DNA of 64,000 bases, from positions 744,001 to 808,000 of the forward strand of contig NZ_JALJZZ010000001.1 of the NCBI RefSeq assembly GCF_024171565.1. The letters are read 5' to 3'. A model generated the notes under the pieces. It was not told the origin of the DNA. It searched no databases and worked only from the letters and a program-made list of their open reading frames with translations. The stretch's first letter is position 1. Each line of letters begins with the position of its first letter. Positions 1 through 8,399 of the stretch are shown here, in pieces. The position numbers were made by a program, and so were the translations under genes. Origin of the DNA: Okibacterium sp. HSC-33S16. Lineage in GTDB: Bacteria > Actinomycetota > Actinomycetes > Actinomycetales > Microbacteriaceae.

Positions 1-235
1 CCTGCATGCGCTGGAACCGGGCCACAACGTCGGTGTGTGTGTAGCTGAAGACGTGCCCGATGTGTAGCGAACCGGACGCGGTGGGCGGCGGGGTGTCGAT
101 CGAGTAGACGCACTCGCGGCCACCCTCGCTCGCTGCCTGGCGGTTGAAGGCGTAGGTGCCGTTCGACTCCCAGGTCGGGCCCCACTTGGCCTCAAGGCCC
201 TCGAGTACGGGCTTGTCTGGAACGGATGAGGTCAT
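1..235 (-). CDS. valS: Valyl-tRNA synthetase, N-terminal part (cut by window start)
   Basis: Reading the minus strand from the ATG at 235, the protein begins MTSSVPDKPVLEGLEAKW and reaches a PPPTASGSLHIGHVF stretch, which is the class Ia synthetase HIGH signature (HIGH itself intact) in the form typical of ValRS. The enzyme charges tRNA-Val with valine in the cytoplasm. Only about 78 codons are inside the window; the rest lies to the left, so the KMSKS loop, the editing domain and the C-terminus cannot be checked. No T-box-like leader is seen upstream in 236-370. The family call is secure because the N-terminal Rossmann motif is intact and correctly placed. Confidence 0.93.
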   Translation of the reverse strand, partial: MTSSVPDKPVLEGLEAKWGPTWESNGTYAFNRQAASEGGRECVYSIDTPPPTASGSLHIGHVFSYTHTDVVARFQRMQ

Positions 236-370
236 GGGTAACTCCGGTTCGATATGGGCGGCACCGTGTGTACGTGCCTGAGTGTCGGGATGCACTCCAT
301 GGTAGCGGAGCCGGAACACAGCAACCCGGCACGGGCGCCCTGCGGCGATGTGGCGGCGGGCCCTCAGACG

Positions 371-1981
371 TCAGGAGGGCAGCGTCAGTCGAGGGGCGTC
401 GCTCACGAGGCGGGCGGTGTACGGATGCTGCGGGTCGGTGAAGACGTCGGTGGCGGTACCGGTCTCGACGATGCGTCCGTCCTTCATGACGGCGACTCGG
501 TCGCTCATGTGCCGCACGACCCCGAGATCGTGGGAGATGAACAGGTAGCTGAGGCCCCGTTCAGCCTGCAGCCGGTTAAGGAGGTCGAGGACCTGCGCCT
601 GCACGGTGACGTCGAGGGCCGACACCGGCTCGTCACAGACAATCAGCTCGGGTCGTGCGGCGAGGGCTCGAGCGATCGAGACCCGTTGCCGTTGCCCACC
701 GGAGAGGAACAGCGGGCGGGACTCCGCAACGCCCGTCGGCAGGCCAACAGCGTCGAGGAGCTCGGCAACGGTGGATCGGTCGCCGACCGGGGCGGTATCG
801 AGGGCGTCGGTGAGGATACGACGCACCGAGTAGCGCGGGTCGAACGAGCTGAGGCTGTCCTGGTAGATCGCTCCGATTCTCGAGCGGAGCGGACGACGAT
901 CCCGTTCACGCATCGTCGAGAACGGAGCGCCGTCGAGCAGCACATCGCCCTCATCGGCCCGGGTGAGTGCGAGCGCCAGTCGGGCGACGGTCGTTTTACC
1001 TGACCCGGACTCACCGACAAGGCCGAGGGTCTCGCCCCGCGCCACCTCGAATGAAACGTCGTTCACCGCACGGAACCTGTCGCCGGCTCGTGAATAGGTT
1101 TTGACGAGCGAGCGCGCTTCGAGAACCGGGCCAACGGCATCCGTCCATCGAGACGATCGCGCAGGAAGGACCCCGGTGCTGCCCGGGACCAGGGGGGTTC
1201 CGCGTGGCTTATCGGTGGGAACGGCGGCGATGAGGCGACGCGTGTACTCCTCACGCGGGGACTCGAGCAGCGCACGGGTTGGCCCGGCTTCGACGATGCG
1301 CCCGTCTTTCATCACGACGACTCGGTCGGCAATGGCGCTCACCACGGCGAGGTCGTGGCTGATCAGGAGGATGCCGGTTCCGCGGCTCTTGACCTCGGTG
1401 AGGAGGTCGAGGATGCGGGCCTGGATGGTGACGTCGAGCGCGGTGGTCGGTTCGTCGGCGATGACCAGCGGTGGGTCGAGCGCGAGAGCCGCCGCGATGA
1501 GCGCGCGTTGGCGGAGGCCGCCGCTCAACTCGCCCGACCGCAGGGTGAGCGCCCGTTCGGGGTCGGGCATGCCGACCTGCCTGAGCACCTCGATTACCCG
1601 GGCCCGAACGGCCGTGGCCGACAGGGTGGAGTGGAGACGGAGGCTGTCACCGATCTCCCGGCCGAGAGGGCGGAGCGGGTCGAGCGAGACGAGGGCGTCT
1701 TGCAGGACCAGCCCGATTTCGGGGCCGCGGATGCGCCGCCAGTCGCGCTCTGAGGCGGTCGTGAGGTCACGGCCGGAGAGCTGCATCCTCGACGCTGAGA
1801 TGTGGGAACCTCGACCGGCGAGGCCGAGCAGTGACCGGGCCGTCACGCTTTTGCCCGAGCCGGACTCGCCGACGAGAGCGACGCACTGGCCCGGCTCCAC
1901 CGTGAAGGTCAGGTCCTGCACGACGGTGGTATCGCCAAACGCGACGGACAACCCGGTCACCTCGAGCAGTGGTGCGGTCAT
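371..1981 (-). CDS. Peptide/nickel-type ABC transporter, fused double ATP-binding protein (DppD-DppF)
   Basis: This 536-residue protein carries two complete ABC nucleotide-binding domains in one chain. Domain 1 has Walker A GESGSGKS (residues 38-45), signature LSGGLRQR (about 152-159) and Walker B VIADE (about 173). Domain 2 has Walker A GESGSGKT (about 323-330), signature LSGGQRQR (about 426-433) and Walker B IVCDE. It would power import through the two permeases encoded just upstream. Each half has the oligopeptide-type C-terminal extension ending near YTRRL and YTARL. The start ATG at 1981 overlaps the permease stop (ATGA), implying translational coupling. The reading frame stays open further upstream, but that part is a shadow of the permease gene. 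Fused DppDF proteins are common in actinobacteria. The substrate cannot be read from the sequence. Confidence 0.93.
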   Translation of the reverse strand: MTAPLLEVTGLSVAFGDTTVVQDLTFTVEPGQCVALVGESGSGKSVTARSLLGLAGRGSHISASRMQLSGRDLTTASERDWRRIRGPEIGLVLQDALVSLDPLRPLGREIGDSLRLHSTLSATAVRARVIEVLRQVGMPDPERALTLRSGELSGGLRQRALIAAALALDPPLVIADEPTTALDVTIQARILDLLTEVKSRGTGILLISHDLAVVSAIADRVVVMKDGRIVEAGPTRALLESPREEYTRRLIAAVPTDKPRGTPLVPGSTGVLPARSSRWTDAVGPVLEARSLVKTYSRAGDRFRAVNDVSFEVARGETLGLVGESGSGKTTVARLALALTRADEGDVLLDGAPFSTMRERDRRPLRSRIGAIYQDSLSSFDPRYSVRRILTDALDTAPVGDRSTVAELLDAVGLPTGVAESRPLFLSGGQRQRVSIARALAARPELIVCDEPVSALDVTVQAQVLDLLNRLQAERGLSYLFISHDLGVVRHMSDRVAVMKDGRIVETGTATDVFTDPQHPYTARLVSDAPRLTLPS

Positions 1982-2835
1982 CGGGTGCCTCCCGTACGTC
2001 GCGTCAGGCTGCGGCCGAGCACCGTGGTGGCAATGGTGGTGAGAACGATCATGAGTCCGGGGAAGACGGTGAGCCACCATGCGGTGCCGATGTAGGTGCG
2101 GCCGGCCGAGAGCATGGCCCCCCATTCCGCCGCGGGCGGTTGGGCGCCGAGTCCGAGGTAACTCAGCGCAGCCGCCCAGACGACGGCCTGGCCGATCCCG
2201 AGCGTGGCGAGGACGAGCAACGGTGCAAGTGCATTGGGGAGGATGTGCCTGGTGAGAACCCGTGCGGGACTGTGCCCAAGCACCCGGGCGGACTCGACGT
2301 AACCGGACGACCGGATACTGACGAGCTGACCGCGGACGATGCGCCCATAGCCCGGCGCCGTCGAGAGGCCGACGGCGATGGTTGCGGTCACTGGTCCCGG
2401 CCCGGCGATTACGATGACAAGGAGGGCGAGCAGCAGCCCGGGGAAGGCAAAGAGCACTTCGATCACGCGATTGACTGTGAAGTCGAGAGCCCGGCCGCCG
2501 AAGCCGGCGAGGACACCGAGGCCCAGGCCGAGCACGAGGCCGATGGCGGTCGCCGAGACGCCGATGAGCAGCGACGTGGAGGTGCCAGCCACCACCCGGC
2601 TGTAGATGTCGCGTCCGGATTCGTCGGTGCCGAACCAGTGGGCGAGAGACGGAGGCTGGAAGGCTTCCCGCGCCGAGATGGCATTGGGATCGATCCAGGA
2701 GATGGCGCCGGGAGCGACTGTCGCGACGAGGAGGAACAACACGAAGAGGCCAGCCAGCATTTCGCCGACGCTCGCGCGCCTGCGGCGAACAGGGGCGGCG
2801 CTCGCCGCAGCCGTGCGGAGGTCGAGTTCGCTCAT
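1978..2835 (-). CDS. Peptide/nickel-type ABC transporter permease (DppC-like)
   Basis: An inner-membrane permease of 285 residues. It has a cytoplasmic N-terminal tail rich in Arg, one early membrane segment, the OppC N-terminal signature HWFGTDESGRDIYSRV (about residues 65-80), and then the BPD_transp_1 membrane core. The EAA coupling loop is visible as ESARVLGHSPARV, followed by ILPN. It pairs with the DppB-like permease encoded immediately upstream (4-nt overlap at 2832-2835) and with the fused ATPase downstream (4-nt overlap). Length and domain order match the family. The substrate is unknown; dipeptide, oligopeptide and nickel importers share this architecture. Confidence 0.93.
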   Translation of the reverse strand: MSELDLRTAAASAAPVRRRRASVGEMLAGLFVLFLLVATVAPGAISWIDPNAISAREAFQPPSLAHWFGTDESGRDIYSRVVAGTSTSLLIGVSATAIGLVLGLGLGVLAGFGGRALDFTVNRVIEVLFAFPGLLLALLVIVIAGPGPVTATIAVGLSTAPGYGRIVRGQLVSIRSSGYVESARVLGHSPARVLTRHILPNALAPLLVLATLGIGQAVVWAAALSYLGLGAQPPAAEWGAMLSAGRTYIGTAWWLTVFPGLMIVLTTIATTVLGRSLTRRTGGTR

Positions 2836-3824
2836 CGTTCTCCCTCCGCGGTACGCAAACGCGGATCGGCAAGCCGCGACGCGGCATCCGTCAAAATCGT
2901 CATCACGATGTAGACCAGCGCGACGAGCAGGACGACGCCCGTGACGATCGGTACATCGCGCAGGGTGACGGCTTGAAGGAGAGTGCGGCCGAGACCGGGC
3001 CTCGCAAAGATCGTTTCAACCACGACAGCGCCGGAGATCAGGTAGCCGAGGGCCCAGCCGGACAGGCTGATGGCGGGCAGGCTGGCGTGACGGAGGGCGT
3101 GACGCAGGCGGATGCCTCCCTCGGATTCGCCGCGGGCGCGGGCCGAGACGATGAAGGGTGCGTCGAGGGTATCGAGCATCGTCTCACGCATAACTTGGGC
3201 CAGGAAGCCGGCGAGGGGAATGGCGAGGGTGACGGTGGGCAGGATGAGGCCGAGGACGCCGCCGGTCGAGACGGGCGGAAGCCAGCCCAATGCGCTGCTG
3301 AAGATAGCGATGAGGACGGTGGCAAGCCAGAAGTGCGGGAGCGCGGCTGCGGTGAGCTCGATGGCCTGGCCGACGGAACCGGCGATGCGGCCGCCTCCGG
3401 TTGACCAGAGCGAGAGAGCGAGGGCCGAGGCCCAGGCGACCAGCAGGGCGGAGAAGGCGAGGATGAGTGTGCCGCCAAGTTGAGCGGATAGCAGATCTGC
3501 GACCGGAACTTTGAGGGCGTAGGAGGTTCCAAGATCGCCCGTCAGCAGTCGGCCGAGGGCGTTGAGGTATTGCACGCCCAGGGGGAGGTCGAGACCGTAG
3601 TCGCGGCGAACCTGATCAAGCGTCTCCTGTGATGCCTGGGAGCCGGGCCCGCCCAATACCGCTTCGGCGGGGTCGCCGGGGATCAGTCGAATGGCGAAGA
3701 ACGTGAGAGTCGCGACGGCCCACAGGACAAACGCTGCACCGCCGAGGCGCACGAGGAGCCAGCGCAGGACGCGGTGGCTCCTCGAGCGATCGACTCGATT
3801 AGTTGTTTGCAAGCCAGGTGTCAT
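2832..3824 (-). CDS. Peptide/nickel-type ABC transporter permease (DppB-like)
   Basis: A 330-residue permease with a first transmembrane segment near residues 30-50, the FFAIRLIPGDPAE signature typical of DppB/OppB proteins, and five further hydrophobic segments. The EAA-like loop region contains SARARGESEGGIRLRHALRH. It is the second permease subunit of the importer. The start used here (ATG, minus strand at 3824) overlaps the end of the solute-binding protein gene by 26 nt, because no usable in-frame start lies between that position and the first membrane segment. There is no good ribosome-binding site upstream, so translation probably relies on coupling with the preceding gene. Confidence 0.92.
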   Translation of the reverse strand: MTPGLQTTNRVDRSRSHRVLRWLLVRLGGAAFVLWAVATLTFFAIRLIPGDPAEAVLGGPGSQASQETLDQVRRDYGLDLPLGVQYLNALGRLLTGDLGTSYALKVPVADLLSAQLGGTLILAFSALLVAWASALALSLWSTGGGRIAGSVGQAIELTAAALPHFWLATVLIAIFSSALGWLPPVSTGGVLGLILPTVTLAIPLAGFLAQVMRETMLDTLDAPFIVSARARGESEGGIRLRHALRHASLPAISLSGWALGYLISGAVVVETIFARPGLGRTLLQAVTLRDVPIVTGVVLLVALVYIVMTILTDAASRLADPRLRTAEGER

Positions 3825-5457
3825 AGAAGGTCGGCGTCGACACCGTGGGGAGGGAACGGGCGCCTTTCACCTGGGTGCCGAGCAGGAAGTGGTTCTGCTG
3901 GTCGTAAAGCGGGAGGATGTGGAAGCCCTCAAGAATGATCTTCTGTGCCTGCTCGTACAGGTCCGCCCGTTCGGCATCGTCGGAGATTTCGCTTGCACGG
4001 GTGAGCAGGTCGTCGAGTTGCGGATCGCTGACCTGGGACAGGTTCGCGAAGTAGCCGCTGGGGGCAGGCACGATTCCGTCGGAGTGGTAGAGGATACGGA
4101 GGACGTCCGGTCCGACCTTCGTGTACGGGGCGCTCACGAGGTCGTAGTCGTTCTCGGCCAGGACGCCGTACCAGCTGGACAGGTCGAGCAGGCTGAGCTG
4201 CACGTCGAATCCGGCTTGCTTTGCGGTGGCCTGGATCTGTTCGAACAGCGACTGCTCGGCCGGGATGGACTGGTTCGTCGAGACCGGGAAATCGAGGGTG
4301 AGGCGCTCGCCGTCTTTCACCCGGAAGCCATCGGCGTCCCGCGCGGTCCAGCCCGCTGTGTCGAGCAGGGCGTTGGCGGCGTCGAGGTCGGTGGTGAAGA
4401 GTGACTCGTCGGAGTAGCCGACTGACTCGGCACTCGACAGCGGTGAGTAGGAACGCTTGGCTGAGCCGAAGAAGAGCGACTCGATGCCGTCGTTCACATC
4501 GACGGCACGGATGAACGCTTCACGGACGGCGGGGTCGTTGAACGGAGCGGCACCAGCGTTGAGCTCGATGCGGTTCGATGCCCCTGGCCTCGGCGCGTCG
4601 ATGTGGGCCAGCGTTGTTGTCTTCTCAGCAGCGGCGATGGTGTCTGGCTGCGCGTTGTCGAGGATGTCGACCTGCCCAGCCTGCAGTGCAGCGTATCGCG
4701 ATGCTGAGTCGGGGATGAAGCGCCATTCGATTGCCTCGAGGTACGCCTTTCCGTCGTGTTGAGCGTCCGCGGGCGGCGAGTTGTAATCCTCATTGCGGAC
4801 GAGCGACACGTGGTCTTGCTTCACCCAGTCGTCGACCACGAATGGGCCGGTGCCGATGGGGGCCTGGCAGTTCTCTTCCATTCCACGGGCGATCCCGGCG
4901 GGGGATTCAATCGCGAGCCACGGCATGGAGAGTGACTCGAGCAAGGCGCTGTCCGGGGCGTTCAGCGTGAACTGCGCGACGGTATCTGAGATCGCCGTCA
5001 CTGACTCGACCTTCCCCAATGCGAGGTAACCGGTCGATGACTCGGTAGCCGGGTCTTTGAGGTGTTCGACGTTGACCTTGACGGCGTCCGCGTCGAACGG
5101 CGTGCCATCGGTGAAGCTGACGTCGTCCTTGAGCGTGAAGTCCCACGTGAGGCCGTCGTCCGACACTGACCATTTGGTGGCTAGCCACGGGATGATCTCG
5201 CCTTCAGAATTGCGAGAGACGAGCGAATCGAGGAATTGTCCAGCCAGAAGTGCCTGCGGGTAATTTCCACCAACGTGAGGGTCGAGGCAGGTCGGTTCGG
5301 CGTCACCGCTTGCGTAGGTGAGAGTGCCTCCGGCGACGGGAGTGGAGGAAGCGGATTCCGTTGCTGGTTGGCAGCCGGTGAGAAGGAGCGCGAGCCCACT
5401 CGCGGCAGCAATCGCGGTGAGAGCCCGGCGGGCGGGGCGACGAGAGGGTGAATGCAT
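3799..5457 (-). CDS. ABC transporter substrate-binding lipoprotein, family 5 (DppA/OppA-like)
   Basis: A 552-residue extracytoplasmic binding protein. The N-terminus has arginines (RRPARR), a hydrophobic stretch and a lipobox LLLTGC with Cys29, so it is probably lipid-anchored outside the membrane. The mature part has SBP_bac_5 features: GGTLTYASGDAEPTCLDPH near the start, then TKWSVSDDGLTWDFTLKDDV, which is the strand that precedes the usual F-x-D-G-T-P-F motif (present as FTDGTPF). It is the first gene of the minus-strand importer operon and determines its specificity, which could be peptides, nickel or another solute. The ATG at 5457 is preferred over a start 13 codons upstream because it places the signal sequence at the very N-terminus. 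Confidence 0.93.
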   Translation of the reverse strand: MHSPSRRPARRALTAIAAASGLALLLTGCQPATESASSTPVAGGTLTYASGDAEPTCLDPHVGGNYPQALLAGQFLDSLVSRNSEGEIIPWLATKWSVSDDGLTWDFTLKDDVSFTDGTPFDADAVKVNVEHLKDPATESSTGYLALGKVESVTAISDTVAQFTLNAPDSALLESLSMPWLAIESPAGIARGMEENCQAPIGTGPFVVDDWVKQDHVSLVRNEDYNSPPADAQHDGKAYLEAIEWRFIPDSASRYAALQAGQVDILDNAQPDTIAAAEKTTTLAHIDAPRPGASNRIELNAGAAPFNDPAVREAFIRAVDVNDGIESLFFGSAKRSYSPLSSAESVGYSDESLFTTDLDAANALLDTAGWTARDADGFRVKDGERLTLDFPVSTNQSIPAEQSLFEQIQATAKQAGFDVQLSLLDLSSWYGVLAENDYDLVSAPYTKVGPDVLRILYHSDGIVPAPSGYFANLSQVSDPQLDDLLTRASEISDDAERADLYEQAQKIILEGFHILPLYDQQNHFLLGTQVKGARSLPTVSTPTFYDTWLANN

Positions 5458-5490
5458 GACTGATCCTTGGAAACCCGGAGGGCGGAGGGC

Positions 5491-5535
5491 GTCCAAACCG
5501 AATTATTGGACGCGGTGTAATAACTACACTACAAC
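5491..5535. promoter_or_regulatory. Divergent dpp/tetR control region with two inverted repeats
   Basis: Between the importer operon (minus) and the tetR gene (plus) lie two dyads. The first is GTCCAA-N9-TTGGAC (5491-5511). The second is GTGTA-N5-TACAC (5515-5529). The right arm TTGGAC (5506-5511) is also a plausible -35 hexamer for tetR, with TACAAC at 5530-5535 as -10 (18-nt spacer). Dyads placed in a divergent promoter beside a TetR gene are the usual arrangement for TetR operators. That TetR binds here, and to which dyad, is inference. Confidence 0.5.
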
Positions 5536-5601
5536 GTCATTTCTTCCCGCTGTTCCCACGGTTCCGGCGGGGTCGATACGCTTTTCGAGAAAGGAGCGGT
5601 C

Positions 5602-6210
5602 ATGAATCACTCTCCGCAGGTCGGTCGTCCTCGTCGCTCCTCGCAGCGAATCCTTGAAGAATCGGCAGCAGAACTCTTCCTCGAGCAGACCTATGCCCGC
5701 ACCACCGTCGACCAAATCGCTCAACGGGCGGGCGTAAGCCGGAATACCTTCTTCAACTACTTCGGCTCGAAGTCCGACGTTCTGTGGGTGGACATCGATG
5801 AGACGCTGGAGCGATTGTCGCTGGAGTTGGCTGCGGCAAGCCCGTCCGTTCCGGTGATGGATGCCGTTCGAGACGCGGTAACCCGGGTGGCTGCGGCCCA
5901 TCCTGACGATCGAGTGCCGTGGGCCCTCACTCATGTGGACCTCATGGGCACGCGAGAGGAACTTGAGGCCTCGGGGCTCCGCCGGCTCATGAAGCAGAGC
6001 GATGTCTTGCGAGACTTCATCGGCCAGCGCGTCAGGTCGGCTGATAGCTCCCTTTCGCGGGCAGCTGCCTTCGCCACCCTGGCCGCCGCTGCGGCTGCCG
6101 CCGGGGCGTGGGTGAGCGCTGGCGTCGGGCGTCGCGCCCTCGCGGAATATGTAGCGGATGCCGTCGGGCCGGTGTGTGCGGGTTTTGCCGCGGTGATTGA
6201 GCCCGGTTAG
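5602..6210 (+). CDS. TetR/AcrR family transcriptional regulator
   Basis: A 202-residue regulator with a TetR_N helix-turn-helix at about residues 14-60; the recognition helix region reads AGVSRNTFFNYFGSKSDVLW, which is highly characteristic. The C-terminal ligand domain is variable and alanine-rich. It is divergent from the peptide-type importer operon, so local control of that operon (and itself) is the simplest hypothesis, supported by dyads in the shared intergenic space. The ATG at 5602 follows GAAAGGAGCGGTC, a good ribosome-binding site. It ends tail-to-tail with the next gene with a 4-nt overlap. The ligand is unknown. Confidence 0.92.
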   Translation: MNHSPQVGRPRRSSQRILEESAAELFLEQTYARTTVDQIAQRAGVSRNTFFNYFGSKSDVLWVDIDETLERLSLELAAASPSVPVMDAVRDAVTRVAAAHPDDRVPWALTHVDLMGTREELEASGLRRLMKQSDVLRDFIGQRVRSADSSLSRAAAFATLAAAAAAAGAWVSAGVGRRALAEYVADAVGPVCAGFAAVIEPG

Positions 6211-6938
6211 TCCAAGATATGCCGCAGGTAGCGCTGCGGCGTGTCCAAATAAGATCTCCAGTGCGTGACGAGATCGAGATCCTCCCACTCAGCTCGCTCA
6301 ATGCCCGTGTCGGATAGCTCGTAGATGGTCGCACCCGGAAGCGAAGCGAGCACAGGGGAGTGCGTTGCACACAGCACCTGCGATCCGTTGGCGACCAGGT
6401 CGGCGAACGAGCCGATGAGCGCCAGGGTGGAACTGAAGGAGAGGGCTGCTTCCGGTTCATCCAGGCAATAGAACCCCGGGCGGCTCAGGTAGGTCTCGAC
6501 GACGGCGAGGAACGATTCGCCATGGCTCATGCTGTGGAAATCAGCACCGCCCTGAAGTGAGTCCTGGAAGGTGTAGTAGCCGTGCATTGTTTCGGCTCGG
6601 AGAAAGAAGCCCCATCGGGGTGCCCCCGGACGCCGAGTGAGCCGAATCCAGTCGCCGAGCGGTGATTCTGTGGGGCGTGTTTCATGAGCGGAATGGATTG
6701 TTCCACCCTCGGGCCCCAGACCGTACGCGGCCGCCACTGCCTCAATCAGCGTCGATTTCCCACTTCCGTTTTCCCCGACGAGGAATGTCACGCCTGGTCC
6801 CAGTTCGAGCCCGGAGGAGAGAATCTGGTCGATGGCGGGGATTGACGCGGGCCATGTCCCCGCCGACACCGCCGCTTCCGGCTGACGGTGAATGTCGCGC
6901 ACCAGTCGCTGGTCGGCGAAGGGATCCTCGTTGCTCAT
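6207..6938 (-). CDS. AAA family ATPase (ABC/RecF-like, COG3910 type)
   Basis: A soluble ATPase of about 243 residues from the ATG at 6938; an ATG six codons upstream at 6956 is also possible. It has Walker A GENGSGKST, an ABC-like signature SHGESFLAVVE, and Walker B YCLDEPEAALS, followed by a switch-like CATHSPVLASLPGA. There is no coiled coil, nuclease or membrane part, so it resembles stand-alone RecF-like AAA ATPases rather than transporters. It is transcribed away from the GntR gene and ends tail-to-tail with tetR. Its role is not known; there is no obvious partner gene such as a TOPRIM nuclease or toxin next to it, so a defence role has no support here. Confidence 0.85.
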   Translation of the reverse strand: MSNEDPFADQRLVRDIHRQPEAAVSAGTWPASIPAIDQILSSGLELGPGVTFLVGENGSGKSTLIEAVAAAYGLGPEGGTIHSAHETRPTESPLGDWIRLTRRPGAPRWGFFLRAETMHGYYTFQDSLQGGADFHSMSHGESFLAVVETYLSRPGFYCLDEPEAALSFSSTLALIGSFADLVANGSQVLCATHSPVLASLPGATIYELSDTGIERAEWEDLDLVTHWRSYLDTPQRYLRHILD

Positions 6939-6971
6939 GCAGTCATTCTTCCGCACGTTGTCCTTGATGAC

Positions 6972-7000
6972 TTGTTCTATTGAAACTAGAACAATAGAAT
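6972..7000 (+). promoter_or_regulatory. Leaderless promoter with embedded GntR-type operator
   Basis: A perfect dyad TTGTTCTA-N7-TAGAACAA spans 6972-6994. Its left arm contains a -35-like TTGTTC (6972-6977); after 17 nt comes TAGAAT (6995-7000), a good -10. The GTG start of the GntR gene is at 7007, exactly where transcription should begin, so the mRNA would be leaderless. The overlap of operator and promoter suggests autorepression by the GntR protein. Positions are read directly; binding is inferred. Confidence 0.7.
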
Positions 7001-7006
7001 GAAACC

Positions 7007-7357
7007 GTGCTCCTCCGAATTGATCAATCCTCGACGACGCCGCTGTTCGACCAGCTCGCGTCGAGCATCCGTGGTGCCGCCATCACTGGCGGCGTGAAGC
7101 CGGGCGAACGACTGCCAGCCGCTCGTGACCTGGCCGAGTCGCTTGAGGTCAACGTGCACACCGTCCTGCGCGCATACCAGTTGCTTCGCGACGAAGGGCT
7201 TGTGGAACTGAGGAGGGGGAGAGGAGCGGTCGTCACCGACAGGGCCGAGCGTTACTCACAACTCAGCGCCGCCATCGACACGGTGGTCGTTGAGGCCCGC
7301 GCGCTGGGCATCGCGCCCGACACTGTGACCGCATTACTCCGAGAGGCCCTCAAATGA
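7007..7357 (+). CDS. GntR family transcriptional regulator, short YtrA-like type
   Basis: A 116-residue protein with an N-terminal winged helix (about residues 10-78), including SLEVNVHTVLRAYQLLRDEG and ELRRGRGAVV, which are typical GntR recognition-helix and wing sequences. It lacks the large effector-binding domain of FadR/HutC types; the remaining 40 residues form a short helical tail as in YtrA proteins, which usually control membrane transporters or membrane proteins encoded in their own operon. The GTG start lies 6 nt after a TAGAAT -10, indicating a leaderless message, with a dyad overlapping the promoter. It overlaps the next gene by ATGA, so the two are coupled. Confidence 0.93.
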   Translation: MLLRIDQSSTTPLFDQLASSIRGAAITGGVKPGERLPAARDLAESLEVNVHTVLRAYQLLRDEGLVELRRGRGAVVTDRAERYSQLSAAIDTVVVEARALGIAPDTVTALLREALK

Positions 7358-8358
7358 CCGAGACCCCCACCATCGTTGGCCAGAAGCGCCATCTCATCTT
7401 CGGCATCGTGATCCCCGTCCTGATCAGTGTGGTCGGGGCCATCGTCGCTATGACCTGGCTGCCCCAATTGCCCGACACTGTGGCGATCCACTGGAGCGAG
7501 GACGGAGCTGACGGGTACGGCAGCCCGTGGACGCTCATCCTCATCCCGCCGGTCATCACTGTGCTGTTCACGGTCGCCACGGAATATACCGTCCGGGCGG
7601 CCCGCCGTGCACGCGGAGCGACCAACAACGAGAAAATCCTCGTTGCCACACGCAGTTTCCTCAGTGTGATCCTCACCACCGGCACCGTCGGATCGCTCGC
7701 GGTTCAACGTGGTCTCGCTGACGCGGCTGACGCGCCGAACATCAGCGCGCCCATGATCATCGGCGCCATCGGTGGGCTCGTCCTTGCCGCTGTGGTCTGG
7801 TTCATCCTTCCCACCGCTGCCCCGCTCACCTTCGATGAGAAGCCCGAGGCCGAGCCTCTCGACATCGCACCATCCGAGCGCGTCTACTGGGCGCGGACCG
7901 TGCACATCTCCGGTGCCGTCGTGGCGCTGATTGCTGTCGCCCTCGCTGTGGCCATCGGCGCCGCAATCCTCACGATGGTGTCATCGTCGAACGGATCCTC
8001 TCTTGCCCTCGGCGTCGCGGTCTTCGTCGCGCTGGTCTCCATCGGGATGTCGTTCTGGCGGGTCCGCGCAGACCGCCGAGGTTTCGTCGTCCGTGGTGCG
8101 CTGGGCTGGCCGCGAGTCACCATACCCAATGCCGACATCGACCAGGTGCGAGTCGTGGACGTGAACCCGACCGCGGACTTCGGCGGGTGGGGGTGGCGCT
8201 GGGCACCCGGGCGTCGCACCGGGGTCATCATGCGCCGTGGCCCAGGAATCGAAGTCACCCGGCGTGATGGCCGACGACTCGTCGTGACGGTTGACGACGC
8301 CGAGACCGGTGCGAGCGTCGTCAAGACACTCATCGCTCGTAGCTCGGCGCGTCGCTGA
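7354..8358 (+). CDS. DUF1648 multi-pass membrane protein
   Basis: A 334-residue integral membrane protein. The first segment (about residues 15-35) leads into PQLPDTVAIHWSEDGADGYGSP, the DUF1648 signature, then further hydrophobic segments near residues 55-75, 92-110, 128-150, 183-210 and 215-235. A C-terminal cytoplasmic domain (about residues 240-334) contains RADRRGFVVRGALGWPRVTIP, which resembles a PH-like membrane-associated fold. Bacillus SdpI-type immunity proteins and YtrA-regulated membrane proteins include DUF1648 domains, but no toxin partner is present here. It shares an operon with the GntR regulator, which probably senses membrane conditions or an antibiotic; that is inference. 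Confidence 0.85.
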   Translation: MTETPTIVGQKRHLIFGIVIPVLISVVGAIVAMTWLPQLPDTVAIHWSEDGADGYGSPWTLILIPPVITVLFTVATEYTVRAARRARGATNNEKILVATRSFLSVILTTGTVGSLAVQRGLADAADAPNISAPMIIGAIGGLVLAAVVWFILPTAAPLTFDEKPEAEPLDIAPSERVYWARTVHISGAVVALIAVALAVAIGAAILTMVSSSNGSSLALGVAVFVALVSIGMSFWRVRADRRGFVVRGALGWPRVTIPNADIDQVRVVDVNPTADFGGWGWRWAPGRRTGVIMRRGPGIEVTRRDGRRLVVTVDDAETGASVVKTLIARSSARR

Positions 8359-8399
8359 CCACAGACTGAGAGCCCTCGAAGCTTCTCGCGCCGAAAATC

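Noticed and set aside
1982-2887. Upstream extension of the fused ATPase frame (838 residues in total)
   Set aside because: The added part is Arg/His/Pro-rich shadow translation of the permease gene; the true start ATG at 1981 begins a perfect ABC domain and overlaps the permease stop.
6207-6938. AAA ATPase as part of a defence island
   Set aside because: No nuclease, toxin, methylase or reverse transcriptase lies nearby; neighbours are ordinary regulators and housekeeping genes.
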